This document shows positions 9,663 to 17,290 of a stretch of 64,000 nucleotides of DNA, in pieces. The notes beneath the pieces were generated by a model. It had not been told where the DNA came from and ran no database searches. It saw only the letters and a program-made list of their open reading frames with translations. The stretch lies in assembly GCA_965243245.1 (NCBI GenBank), contig OZ251536.1:1736001-1800000 (forward strand), in the 5' to 3' direction. The stretch comes from JAYQKL01 sp965243245 (lineage in GTDB: Bacteria; Pseudomonadota; Alphaproteobacteria; RS24). How positions within the stretch are numbered: position 1 is the stretch's first letter; the number at the start of each line of letters is the position of its first letter. The position numbers were made by a program, and so were the translations under genes.

Positions 9663-10822
9663 TATGGTTTATGCCTGCTGGTTTTTTGGATGTGTGGTTG
9701 CGTAGATTGGGTGATTTTTTGAACCTTCACCTCTTGACCGTCTTTGACAAAATTTTGCCCAACAGTGATGATCTCTGCGTCGCCCTCAAGACCCAAAATA
9801 AACAAGCCAGAAAGATCATCTGATAAAATGGTGATTGGCACGAATTTAACTTTTTTGTTTTTCACAGTGCTGACCCCGACAATGCCATCAGTGCTCAGCG
9901 AGATGATACTATGGGGAATAAGGTGCGCTTTTCTTTCTTTGCCCGTGATGCTCACCTCAGCGCTGATACCGTCTCGCAAGGCGTTATTTTTATTTTGGAT
10001 TTCCACTTCAATTTCAAATGTGCGGGTCAGTGGGTCTGCTTTGGCGGCCATATAGGTCAGGCGACCTTCAACCATTTCACCGGTCACCAATTTAACTTTG
10101 GCTTTTGCGCCAATGTTAAGTGCGCCAATCTGAGTTTCAGAAACCTGTCCAATGACAAGCAAGGGATCCTTGTTCACGACACTTCCACATGGCTGGCCTA
10201 TGGAAATAAAATCACCAACCTCAACGGGTTGTGTATCATATATACCATCAAACGGTGCGCGGATGCTGGTGCGGTCTAGTTCGATTTTACGTTGCTTATG
10301 CAAAGCGACGGCCGTGTCATAGGCAGCTTTTGCAGAGGCGGCGCGGCTAACAGAAAAATACCCTTTTTCAACGAGTTTTTGGGCGGCTTTGTAATCAATA
10401 TTTTTGGCGCGCATAAGTGCGTCTGCTTCGTCAAGTTGGGCTTGGCGGGCATCGACATCAATCTGGCAAACGATCTCATTGGCTTTAACAAACTGCCCTT
10501 TTTCAACCGGGAGAGCTTTTATGGACCCTCGCGTTTGCGCGACAAGTTGAACCGTTCGGTCGGCTTGGGTTGAGCCGCGCACGGTGACAATCTCGGTTTT
10601 TTTGAGAGGCTTGAATATTTTGGTTTGAACTGTGATATCGCGCGTATGTGCCGTGCGTTGTGCCAAGGTCTCAGGAGCTTTGAGTGCGGGATTACTTGGG
10701 TTTATAAAACCGCTTGCCACCCATAAAAGGACAAACAAACTAAGAATAATCGCTAATTTACCTTGTTCAGGCAAGGAACGATAAAAGGCATATCGATTTA
10801 AAAAATTAAAGTATTTCAGCAT
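9662..10822 (-). CDS. RND efflux periplasmic adaptor (membrane fusion protein)
   Basis: HlyD/AcrA-type adaptor linking the RND permease to an outer-membrane channel. The 386 residues hold an N-terminal membrane anchor (about 22-40, no lipobox), a lipoyl half-motif around VEKGQFVKANEIVCQID, an alpha-hairpin rich in Ala, Lys and Gln, the second lipoyl half around RAPFDGIYD, then beta-barrel and membrane-proximal domains. First gene of a two-gene operon, overlapping the permease start by one base. It is transcribed divergently from ppx over a 219-bp region. No regulator gene adjoins it. Confidence 0.92.
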   Translation of the reverse strand: MLKYFNFLNRYAFYRSLPEQGKLAIILSLFVLLWVASGFINPSNPALKAPETLAQRTAHTRDITVQTKIFKPLKKTEIVTVRGSTQADRTVQLVAQTRGSIKALPVEKGQFVKANEIVCQIDVDARQAQLDEADALMRAKNIDYKAAQKLVEKGYFSVSRAASAKAAYDTAVALHKQRKIELDRTSIRAPFDGIYDTQPVEVGDFISIGQPCGSVVNKDPLLVIGQVSETQIGALNIGAKAKVKLVTGEMVEGRLTYMAAKADPLTRTFEIEVEIQNKNNALRDGISAEVSITGKERKAHLIPHSIISLSTDGIVGVSTVKNKKVKFVPITILSDDLSGLFILGLEGDAEIITVGQNFVKDGQEVKVQKITQSTQPHIQKTSRHKP

Positions 10823-10954
10823 AGTTGAAAAAGCCTAAAAAATGGTCTCGTCAAAAAGGCAATATACTTTGTTTTATGAAGATTTCGAGTATGGAGGTTT
10901 AATTTTTTTGTATATAACATTTTTTTCGCGTAAATAAACTCTGCGTAAAACTAT

Positions 10955-10986
10955 AGCATTTTAAAGGGGGATATGTCTAAAATGCT
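10955..10986. promoter_or_regulatory. Perfect 9-bp inverted repeat in the ppx leader
   Basis: AGCATTTTA (10955-10963) and its exact complement TAAAATGCT (10978-10986) are separated by 14 bases containing the purine run AAGGGGG. As RNA this would place a Shine-Dalgarno-like run in the hairpin loop. Function is inferred only. Confidence 0.4.
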
Positions 10987-11026
10987 TTTAACGGATTTAA
11001 CGGCTCCCCAAGAAGGGCACTCTTAA
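10973..11026 (+). CDS. Possible short leader ORF upstream of ppx
   Basis: A 17-codon frame, MSKMLLTDLTAPQEGHS, ends 15 bp before the ppx start. Its second ATG at 10982 has AAAGGGGG about 11 bp upstream, a strong ribosome-binding site. It begins inside the right half of an inverted repeat. It may be a leader peptide or a chance frame; no similarity is recognised. Confidence 0.25.
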   Translation: MSKMLLTDLTAPQEGHS

Positions 11027-11041
11027 CTTACACGGAATTTA

Positions 11042-12199
11042 ATGGTTATGGATAAAACACCTCTTTTGGAGCAGACTCGCTCGGCTGATATGCTGGATAA
11101 ATCTAACAATAGATCTTTCAAGTCAAAGAAAAAATTTGCCCATAAAAACGCTCCCCATAAAAATATGGGCCTAGATGAAAAACTCTATGCTGCAATTGAC
11201 TTGGGAACAAATAATTGCAGATTATTGATTGTCACGCCTGAGGAAAAACATTTTCGTGTGGTTGATTCCTTTTCGCGCATTGTTCGCTTAGGCGAGGGGC
11301 TAGATGTAACGGGCAGACTCTGTGAAAAAGCAATGGAGCGAGCCTTAGCGGCTATACATATTTGTGCAAGCAAACTGCGTAAATATGATATTGAGCGTCT
11401 GCGATGTGTTGCGACAGAGGCTTGTCGTGAGGCTGAAAATGGGGCGGATTTTATTAATCGTGTTGGCAAAGAAACCCGTCTGAATTTTGATATTATTGGT
11501 GCCAAAGATGAAGCAGAACTTGCTTCGGTGAGTTGCGGCAATCTTTTTGACCGTAAAAAACGTAATGTTATTGTGCTTGATATTGGCGGCGGTAGCACAG
11601 AAATATCTTATTTACGTCTTGAAAGGGGGCGGTTTGAATTAAAGCAAACCAAAAGCTTCCCGCTCGGTGTCGTGCGCTTGGCGGAACGCTATGGGGGTCA
11701 TCGATTGACGCTTGAAAACTACCATAAAATGCGCGCCGCGTGCATTGCCAGCGTCAAAGAATTTGTTGAAAATCAGATCGAGGTAAAAGAGATAAAAGAT
11801 TTATCTCAAACACAGATGGTTGTTACATCTGGCACGGTCACGACTTTGGTTGCTATTCAGCTTGGGCTAAAATTTTATGACCGCGGCCGCGTTGATGGCA
11901 GTTCAGTGTCTTTGAATGCGGCCCAAGATGTCATTAAAAGATTGCTTGCTATGTCCCCTGAACAACTCGCCAGCCAGCCTTGTATTGGCCCTGAGCGTGC
12001 CGACTTGATGCTTTCTGGATGTGCTATTTTGGAATCCTTTTTACATTTTTACCCAATACCTGTTCTCAAGGTTGCCGATAGGGGCTTGCGAGAAGGTATT
12101 CTTTTGCGGTTGATGCGTAAAGATCAGAGGATGAAGGGAGGCGGGCATAAACGTCGCAACCGGGTGCGGCTTAAGAAAAAGTTTAAAGAGATTACCTAA
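11042..12199 (+). CDS. ppx: Ppx/GppA-family phosphatase (exopolyphosphatase / pppGpp phosphohydrolase)
   Basis: Member of the ASKHA-fold Ppx/GppA family that hydrolyses polyphosphate or the gamma-phosphate of pppGpp. The phosphate-1 motif AAIDLGTNNCRLL starts near residue 49 and the phosphate-2 motif LDIGGGSTEIS near 180. At 385 residues it lacks the long C-terminal HD domain of E. coli Ppx, as in alphaproteobacterial members. The first 45 residues are a basic, low-complexity extension of unknown role; a later start is possible but no good site is seen. It lies 1 bp upstream of rlmE, a common alphaproteobacterial pairing. Confidence 0.88.
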   Translation: MVMDKTPLLEQTRSADMLDKSNNRSFKSKKKFAHKNAPHKNMGLDEKLYAAIDLGTNNCRLLIVTPEEKHFRVVDSFSRIVRLGEGLDVTGRLCEKAMERALAAIHICASKLRKYDIERLRCVATEACREAENGADFINRVGKETRLNFDIIGAKDEAELASVSCGNLFDRKKRNVIVLDIGGGSTEISYLRLERGRFELKQTKSFPLGVVRLAERYGGHRLTLENYHKMRAACIASVKEFVENQIEVKEIKDLSQTQMVVTSGTVTTLVAIQLGLKFYDRGRVDGSSVSLNAAQDVIKRLLAMSPEQLASQPCIGPERADLMLSGCAILESFLHFYPIPVLKVADRGLREGILLRLMRKDQRMKGGGHKRRNRVRLKKKFKEIT

Positions 12200-12200
12200 A

Positions 12201-12884
12201 ATGGCAAAAGAAGAGGGGCGCAAAGGGCGCATTAAGACGCATGTTAAAACGGCAAAAGGGCGCAAGATTTCATCGACTCGTTGGCTACAGCGCCAGCTTA
12301 ATGACCCTTATGTAGAGCAGGCGCAAAAAGACGGCTATCGCTCTCGGGCTGCTTATAAGCTTATCGAAATGGATGAGCGATATAATCTTTTAAAGCCTGA
12401 AGACTGCGTGATTGACCTTGGGGCGGCACCGGGGGGATGGTTGCAGGTTGCTGTTGAGCGCACATTAGCCTTTGAAAATAAAGCTTTTGTTGTTGGTATT
12501 GATCTTGTGGACATTGAGCCTGTGGTGGGTAGTCAGTTTATCAAAATGGATTTCCTTGATGAACGTGCGCCGCAAATTTTGCAAGATATGGCGGGGCGCA
12601 AAATTGATACGGTGCTTTGTGATATGGCGGCGAATGTGACGGGTCACCGCGCAACGGATCATTTGCGCACGATTGCTTTGGCTGAGGCGGCGGCCGGGTT
12701 TGCCTTTGAGAGTCTTAAGCTGGGGGGGTGTTTTTGTACCAAAGTCTTTCAAGGCGGCGCAACGGGTGTGTTGCTTAATGATTTGAAGAAAAACTTCACA
12801 AAGGTAGTGCATGTTAAACCAAAAGCCAGCCGAAAAGAGTCCGTAGAACTTTATGTTATTGGCATGGGATTTCGTGGGGTATGA
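12201..12884 (+). CDS. rlmE: 23S rRNA (uridine-2'-O)-methyltransferase
   Basis: Methylates the 2'-OH of U2552 in the 23S rRNA A-loop late in 50S assembly, using S-adenosylmethionine. The RrmJ/FtsJ fold is clear: SAM motif IDLGAAPGGW (71-80) and the K-D-K-E catalytic tetrad K53, D141, K181 and E216 (the last in RKESVELYVIG). The 227-residue length includes a basic N-terminal tail that probably binds rRNA. It follows ppx with a one-base gap and so is probably translated from the same mRNA. Confidence 0.94.
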   Translation: MAKEEGRKGRIKTHVKTAKGRKISSTRWLQRQLNDPYVEQAQKDGYRSRAAYKLIEMDERYNLLKPEDCVIDLGAAPGGWLQVAVERTLAFENKAFVVGIDLVDIEPVVGSQFIKMDFLDERAPQILQDMAGRKIDTVLCDMAANVTGHRATDHLRTIALAEAAAGFAFESLKLGGCFCTKVFQGGATGVLLNDLKKNFTKVVHVKPKASRKESVELYVIGMGFRGV

Positions 12885-13020
12885 ACGCAAATAAAAATCA
12901 GCAGTGATTTATTTGGCTTTTCATTAATAATCCTTTGCCCTTTGCCCATAAAAAGTGGTAAGAGGTGGCGTCAAACGAGTTATGCATTTTAATGCGCCTT
13001 ACAGATCAGGAGTTTGACAT

Positions 13021-14484
13021 ATGTTCCGCGAAGCTCTCACTTTTGACGATGTCCTTCTGCAGCCTGCGCAATCGGCTATTTTGCCGTCTCAGGCCAATAC
13101 GACAACCCAGCTGACAAAAACCATTTCACTTGGGATACCCTTATTATCGGCTGCCATGGATACGGTGACCGAGTCCAAATTAGCAATTGCCATGGCACAA
13201 GCGGGCGGTATAGGTGTTTTGCACCGCAATTTGACCGCCGAAGAACAAGCGGCAGAAGTTCGAAAAGTCAAGAAATTTGAAAGTGGCATGGTGGTTAATC
13301 CAGTGACGGTTGCGCCAACAGCAAAATTATCGGCGGCACTTGATTTAATGCGAGAAAACAACATCTCTGGTATTCCTGTGACAGAAGGCAATGGCGCACT
13401 GGTTGGTATTTTGACGAACCGTGATGTTCGTTTTGCTAGAAATGCCAATCAGCCTGTTTCGGAGCTGATGACCAAAGAAAAACTCGTGACGGTTAAAGAG
13501 GCGGTTAGTCAAGAAGAAGCCCAAAAATTACTCCATCAACATCGCATTGAAAAGCTACTTGTTGTTGATGACAAGTATCATTGTGTCGGGCTGATCACTG
13601 TCAAGGATATGGAAAAGGCGCAATTGCATCCCAATGCGGTCAAAGATCCGCAAGGGCGGTTGCGTGTCGCGGCGGCCTCTACGGTTGGTGATGCGGGCTA
13701 TGAACGTTGCTTGGCATTGATCGATGCTGAAGTTGATTTGCTGGTTATTGATACGGCGCATGGTCATTCGGTACAGGTTTTGCAAGTGGTGGAACGCTTG
13801 AAAAAATATGATAGTAACATGCAAATTATTGCGGGTAATGTTGCAACAAAAGAAGGTACAAAAGCACTCATTGATGCGGGCGCGGATGCGGTGAAAATAG
13901 GCATCGGGCCGGGCTCTATTTGTACGACACGCATTGTTGCGGGTGTTGGGGTGCCGCAATTAACCGCCATTATGGATGGCGTGGAGGCGGCGCAAAAATC
14001 AGCCACGCCAGTCATTGCCGATGGCGGTATTAAATATTCAGGCGACCTTGCCAAAGCGATTGCCGCAGGCGCGTCTGCCGTGATGGTTGGCTCTTTACTG
14101 GCAGGCACAACTGAATGTCCCGGTGAAGTATTTTTATATCAAGGACGCTCCTATAAAGCCTATCGTGGGATGGGGTCAGTTGGGGCTATGGCACGCGGCT
14201 CTGCGGATAGATATTTCCAGCAAGACATCAATGATGACATGAAATTAGTGCCAGAGGGTATCGAAGGACAAATCCCTTTCAAAGGTGATGTGAGTGAAGT
14301 CATTCACCAGTTGGTCGGCGGCTTGCGCGCAGCGATGGGCTATACGGGCTCTGCCACAATTGCTGATTTGCATAAACGCGCAAGGTTCGTCAAAATGACA
14401 GCTGCCTCTTTGCGCGAGAGCCATGTTCATGATGTGGTGATCACCAGAGAAACCCCAAATTACAAAGGCTCGGGGACAAATTAG
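13021..14484 (+). CDS. guaB: Inosine-5'-monophosphate dehydrogenase
   Basis: Oxidises IMP to XMP with NAD+, the committed step to GMP. The 487-residue protein has the (beta/alpha)8 barrel interrupted by a pair of CBS domains (about 95-200), catalytic Cys301 in GPGSICTTRIV, and the flap region with GMGSVGAM. AGGAG lies upstream of the ATG. The 136-bp leader holds a short perfect palindrome GCATTTTAATGC at 12984-12995 and a 7-bp direct repeat near 12936; whether either controls expression is unknown. guaA lies downstream after one small gene. Confidence 0.96.
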   Translation: MFREALTFDDVLLQPAQSAILPSQANTTTQLTKTISLGIPLLSAAMDTVTESKLAIAMAQAGGIGVLHRNLTAEEQAAEVRKVKKFESGMVVNPVTVAPTAKLSAALDLMRENNISGIPVTEGNGALVGILTNRDVRFARNANQPVSELMTKEKLVTVKEAVSQEEAQKLLHQHRIEKLLVVDDKYHCVGLITVKDMEKAQLHPNAVKDPQGRLRVAAASTVGDAGYERCLALIDAEVDLLVIDTAHGHSVQVLQVVERLKKYDSNMQIIAGNVATKEGTKALIDAGADAVKIGIGPGSICTTRIVAGVGVPQLTAIMDGVEAAQKSATPVIADGGIKYSGDLAKAIAAGASAVMVGSLLAGTTECPGEVFLYQGRSYKAYRGMGSVGAMARGSADRYFQQDINDDMKLVPEGIEGQIPFKGDVSEVIHQLVGGLRAAMGYTGSATIADLHKRARFVKMTAASLRESHVHDVVITRETPNYKGSGTN

Positions 14485-14503
14485 TCGGTTTTCGAAAAAT
14501 AAT

Positions 14504-15025
14504 ATGAAAAAACAACTTACTGTTTTAAAAAACACATTCATCGTAACAAGTCTTGTTTTGTTAGCACAGCTTCCTCTTGAGGCGGCCTCGGTTAAAAACC
14601 AGCGTCTTGCTGAGGATGTATTAGCATCTGCGCAAAGCTTGGTGGATGAGCAAAATTATAGTGAGGCTGATAAGTTACTCACGCAGTCTATGTTGGCGGA
14701 CCCGTCTAACGCATCGGCTTTTGCTTTAAAGGGGCGGGTTCAGTTCTTGCTCGAAAATATAGAAGAAGCGCGCCGCTTGCTCGATTTTGCTCTGAACATC
14801 AGCCCCGATAATGTGCAGGCTGTGTTTTGGGCCGGGCAGGCATCGCTTGCGCTAAAAGATTTCGAAGACACTGAAATGCGCCTTAAACGTTTAAAATGGC
14901 TTTGCGATAATTGTGAAAACTATCAATCTCTTAAGGCTCAGTTGGCAGAGACCCGAACAAAATTAGCAATAGATGAAACAAGTAAGAAACCTCAAAAAGG
15001 CGATACCAGCGCGGCGAAGGAATAG
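14504..15025 (+). CDS. Exported TPR-repeat protein between guaB and guaA
   Basis: A 173-residue protein with an N-terminal signal sequence (basic MKKQ start, hydrophobic 10-24, Ala-rich exit near AAS) and two to three tetratricopeptide-like helix pairs (about 35-125), for example YSEADKLLTQSMLADPSNASAFALKGR. The C-terminus is charged. It probably works as a periplasmic or membrane-attached scaffold; no specific function is recognised. It lies 19 bp after guaB, and its stop is 6 bp before guaA, whose Shine-Dalgarno overlaps its end, so it is probably in the same operon as the two purine genes. Confidence 0.7.
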   Translation: MKKQLTVLKNTFIVTSLVLLAQLPLEAASVKNQRLAEDVLASAQSLVDEQNYSEADKLLTQSMLADPSNASAFALKGRVQFLLENIEEARRLLDFALNISPDNVQAVFWAGQASLALKDFEDTEMRLKRLKWLCDNCENYQSLKAQLAETRTKLAIDETSKKPQKGDTSAAKE

Positions 15026-15031
15026 GCGTTC

Positions 15032-16576
15032 ATGGAGCGTATTCTTATTGTTGATTTTGGCAGTCAGGTCACCCAACTCATAGCGCGGCGGGTGCGTGAA
15101 AGCGGCGTTTATTGCGAAATTATTCCCTTTGGAAAAGCGGGGGAAGCGTTTAAAGATTTTGCGCCTAAGGCTGTTATTTTATCTGGCGGGCCTAATAGTG
15201 TCGCTGATATGGATACCCCGCGTGTGCCGCAAAATATTCTGGATAGCGGTTTGCCGATTTTGGGTATTTGTTATGGTCAGCAGGCTATGTGTGTTCAGCT
15301 TGGGGGCGAGGTTGAAATGTCGCAGGCGCGCGAATTTGGGCGCGCTATGCTCAAAATTGAAGCCGAGTGCGCTTTATTTGAAGGCATTGGGCGGGTTGGC
15401 GATGAGATTCAAGTTTGGATGAGTCATGGCGATAGCGTCAGTAAAATTCCTGAAGGGTTCAAGATTGTAGCCACGAGTGCCAATGCGCCTTGCGCTGTTA
15501 TTGCTGATGAGGCGCGTAAATTCTATGCGGTTCAGTTTCATCCCGAGGTTGCGCATACGTTGGACGGCGTTAAGATATTGCAAAATTTCACTCATAAGAT
15601 TGCGGGTTGTTCTGGTGGTTGGAGCATGGCGGCGTTTAAGGGATCGGCGATTGCACGGGTGCGCGAACAAGTGGGTGAGGGGCATGTGATTTGCGCTCTT
15701 TCTGGGGGGGTTGATAGTTCGGTTGTTGCTGTGTTGTTGCATGAGGCTATTGGTGAGCGGTTGACTTGTGTTTATGTTGACACGGGCATGATGCGTGAGG
15801 GCGAGAGCGAAGAGGTTGTAAGCTTATTCCGCGATCATTACAACATCAAGCTGGTGCATAGGGATGCGTCTGATTTATTTTTGCACAAGTTAGATGGGAT
15901 CACGGATCCTGAGAAGAAGCGTAAGATTATCGGTGCAAGTTTTATTGATGTGTTTGAAGAAGAAGCCCTTGCGGTTGGAGGTGCGGGGTTTCTTGCCCAA
16001 GGCACACTTTATCCAGATGTGATTGAAAGCGTTTCTTTTACGGGCGGTCCGAGTGTGACGATTAAAAGCCACCATAATGTTGGTGGTTTACCGGAGCGCA
16101 TGAACATGGTGCTTGTTGAACCCTTGCGCGAATTGTTTAAGGATGAGGTTCGTGTTCTGGGCCAAGAGCTTGGTTTACCGTCTGCATTTATTGAACGCCA
16201 TCCTTTTCCGGGGCCGGGTTTAGGGATTCGTATTCTGGGCGAGATTACCGGCGAGAAGCTGGATATTTTGCGCCAAGCTGATAAGATTTATCTTGAAGAA
16301 ATTCGCCATGCAGGTCTTTATGGTGATATTTGGCAGGCTTTTGTTGTCTTGTTGCCGTCTCGTACGGTTGGTGTGATGGGAGATAGTCGCACTTATGAGT
16401 ATGTTTGTGCCCTGCGTGCGGTGACCTCACAAGATGGTATGACGGCTGATTACTATCCTTATAGGCATGATTTTCTTGGTCGTGTTTCTGGGCGGATTAT
16501 TAATGAAGTGCGGGGTATTAATCGGGTAACTTATGACGTTACCTCGAAGCCGCCCGGCACTATTGAGTGGGAATAA
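15032..16576 (+). CDS. guaA: GMP synthase (glutamine-hydrolysing)
   Basis: Aminates XMP to GMP using glutamine and ATP. The N-terminal class I amidotransferase domain has the nucleophile C80 in GICYGQQ and the QFHPEV His/Glu pair; the ATP-pyrophosphatase domain has SGGVDSS (224-230); the C-terminal dimerisation domain ends in the standard KPPGTIEWE. The 514-residue length is normal. The 3' end is intact. The last bases of the gene are repeated about 640 bp downstream, and guaA 3' ends are known insertion sites for genomic islands; an accessory region begins right after it. Confidence 0.97.
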   Translation: MERILIVDFGSQVTQLIARRVRESGVYCEIIPFGKAGEAFKDFAPKAVILSGGPNSVADMDTPRVPQNILDSGLPILGICYGQQAMCVQLGGEVEMSQAREFGRAMLKIEAECALFEGIGRVGDEIQVWMSHGDSVSKIPEGFKIVATSANAPCAVIADEARKFYAVQFHPEVAHTLDGVKILQNFTHKIAGCSGGWSMAAFKGSAIARVREQVGEGHVICALSGGVDSSVVAVLLHEAIGERLTCVYVDTGMMREGESEEVVSLFRDHYNIKLVHRDASDLFLHKLDGITDPEKKRKIIGASFIDVFEEEALAVGGAGFLAQGTLYPDVIESVSFTGGPSVTIKSHHNVGGLPERMNMVLVEPLRELFKDEVRVLGQELGLPSAFIERHPFPGPGLGIRILGEITGEKLDILRQADKIYLEEIRHAGLYGDIWQAFVVLLPSRTVGVMGDSRTYEYVCALRAVTSQDGMTADYYPYRHDFLGRVSGRIINEVRGINRVTYDVTSKPPGTIEWE

Positions 16577-16577
16577 A
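16559..16577 (+). repeat. guaA 3'-end copy of a 19-bp direct repeat (attachment-site-like)
   Basis: ACTATTGAGTGGGAATAAA, covering the final guaA codons and stop, matches 17206-17224 at 18 of 19 positions. This is the arrangement expected of a target site and its copy at an island boundary. No integrase gene is visible. Confidence 0.5.
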
Positions 16578-16722
16578 ATGATTTGTATATACGTATAATG
16601 TTGGTTATGCTTTTTGTGGCACAGATAGATGGATTAACTTTTAACTCTACTGGGTTAGCGTAGAATAGGACTATAATTGTCACTTAAACATAATTTATAA
16701 GACACTAAACAAGGGTTGACTA

Positions 16723-17109
16723 ATGAGATCTGTATTAATAAATGTCGGTCGCGTGTTATTAGGCTTGTATTTTCTCGCGCCCGGAATTGCTAAGTTTACC
16801 TCATGGGATATGCATGTAGCGCTAATGGAAACCCACAATATGGTGATGGTTCCGGTTCTATTAGCGATTGCTGGTATCGTTCAAATTGGCGGGAGTATCT
16901 GCCTATTATTTAATAAACAGGTGGTTGTCTGCGCGCTTGGTTTTGCTGCGCTGGTCTTAGTCATAAACCTAAATTTGCATGATTTTTGGAATGTTTATGA
17001 GGGTGTTGATGCCCAACATGAAACTCAGAATTTCGTTAAAAACTTAGGCATATTTGCGGGTCTTTTGCTGTTAGCGGCACTCAATATGGAAAACACCGCT
17101 GATAAGTGA
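16723..17109 (+). CDS. DoxX-family membrane protein
   Basis: A small integral membrane protein of 128 residues with four predicted TM segments (about 5-22, 42-64, 68-86, 105-122) and the DoxX-type N-terminus VGRVLLGLYFLAPGIAKF. Family members are linked to redox or quinone functions, but the biochemical role is mostly unknown. AAGGG lies 7 bp upstream of the ATG, and a TATAAT hexamer at 16672-16677 could be its -10 box, although the matching -35 is weak. It stands alone between guaA and a repeat array at the edge of the accessory region. Confidence 0.75.
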   Translation: MRSVLINVGRVLLGLYFLAPGIAKFTSWDMHVALMETHNMVMVPVLLAIAGIVQIGGSICLLFNKQVVVCALGFAALVLVINLNLHDFWNVYEGVDAQHETQNFVKNLGIFAGLLLLAALNMENTADK

Positions 17110-17118
17110 ATGCATGTG

Positions 17119-17177
17119 CAACGGGGCAACGGGGCAACGGGGCAACGGGGCAACGGGACAACGGGGCAACGGGGCAA
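17119..17177. repeat. 8-bp tandem array, seven copies
   Basis: The unit CAACGGGG is repeated seven times (one copy ends in A), followed by a partial CAA, starting 9 bp after the DoxX stop. The unit length is not a multiple of three and no gene crosses it. Confidence 0.95.
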
Positions 17178-17205
17178 ACCTAACTGTAGCTACGGACACG
17201 CCGTT

Positions 17206-17236
17206 ACTCTTGAGTGGGAATAAATGAGTGGGAATA
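17206..17236. repeat. Second and third copies of the guaA 3'-end sequence
   Basis: ACTCTTGAGTGGGAATAAA (17206-17224) copies the guaA end with one mismatch, and TGAGTGGGAATA recurs at 17225-17236, giving a 14-bp tandem duplication. It lies 55 bp beyond the stop of hsdR, on the DoxX side of the restriction operon. Confidence 0.6.
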
Positions 17237-17290
17237 GTTTTCCGCCACACTTTACAATATATTATGGTGGCACTTGCCAAGTGCTAAGTA

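Noticed and set aside
16586..16595. Operator at the palindrome TATACGTATA after guaA
   Set aside because: Short AT-rich palindrome expected by chance; no second copy seen.
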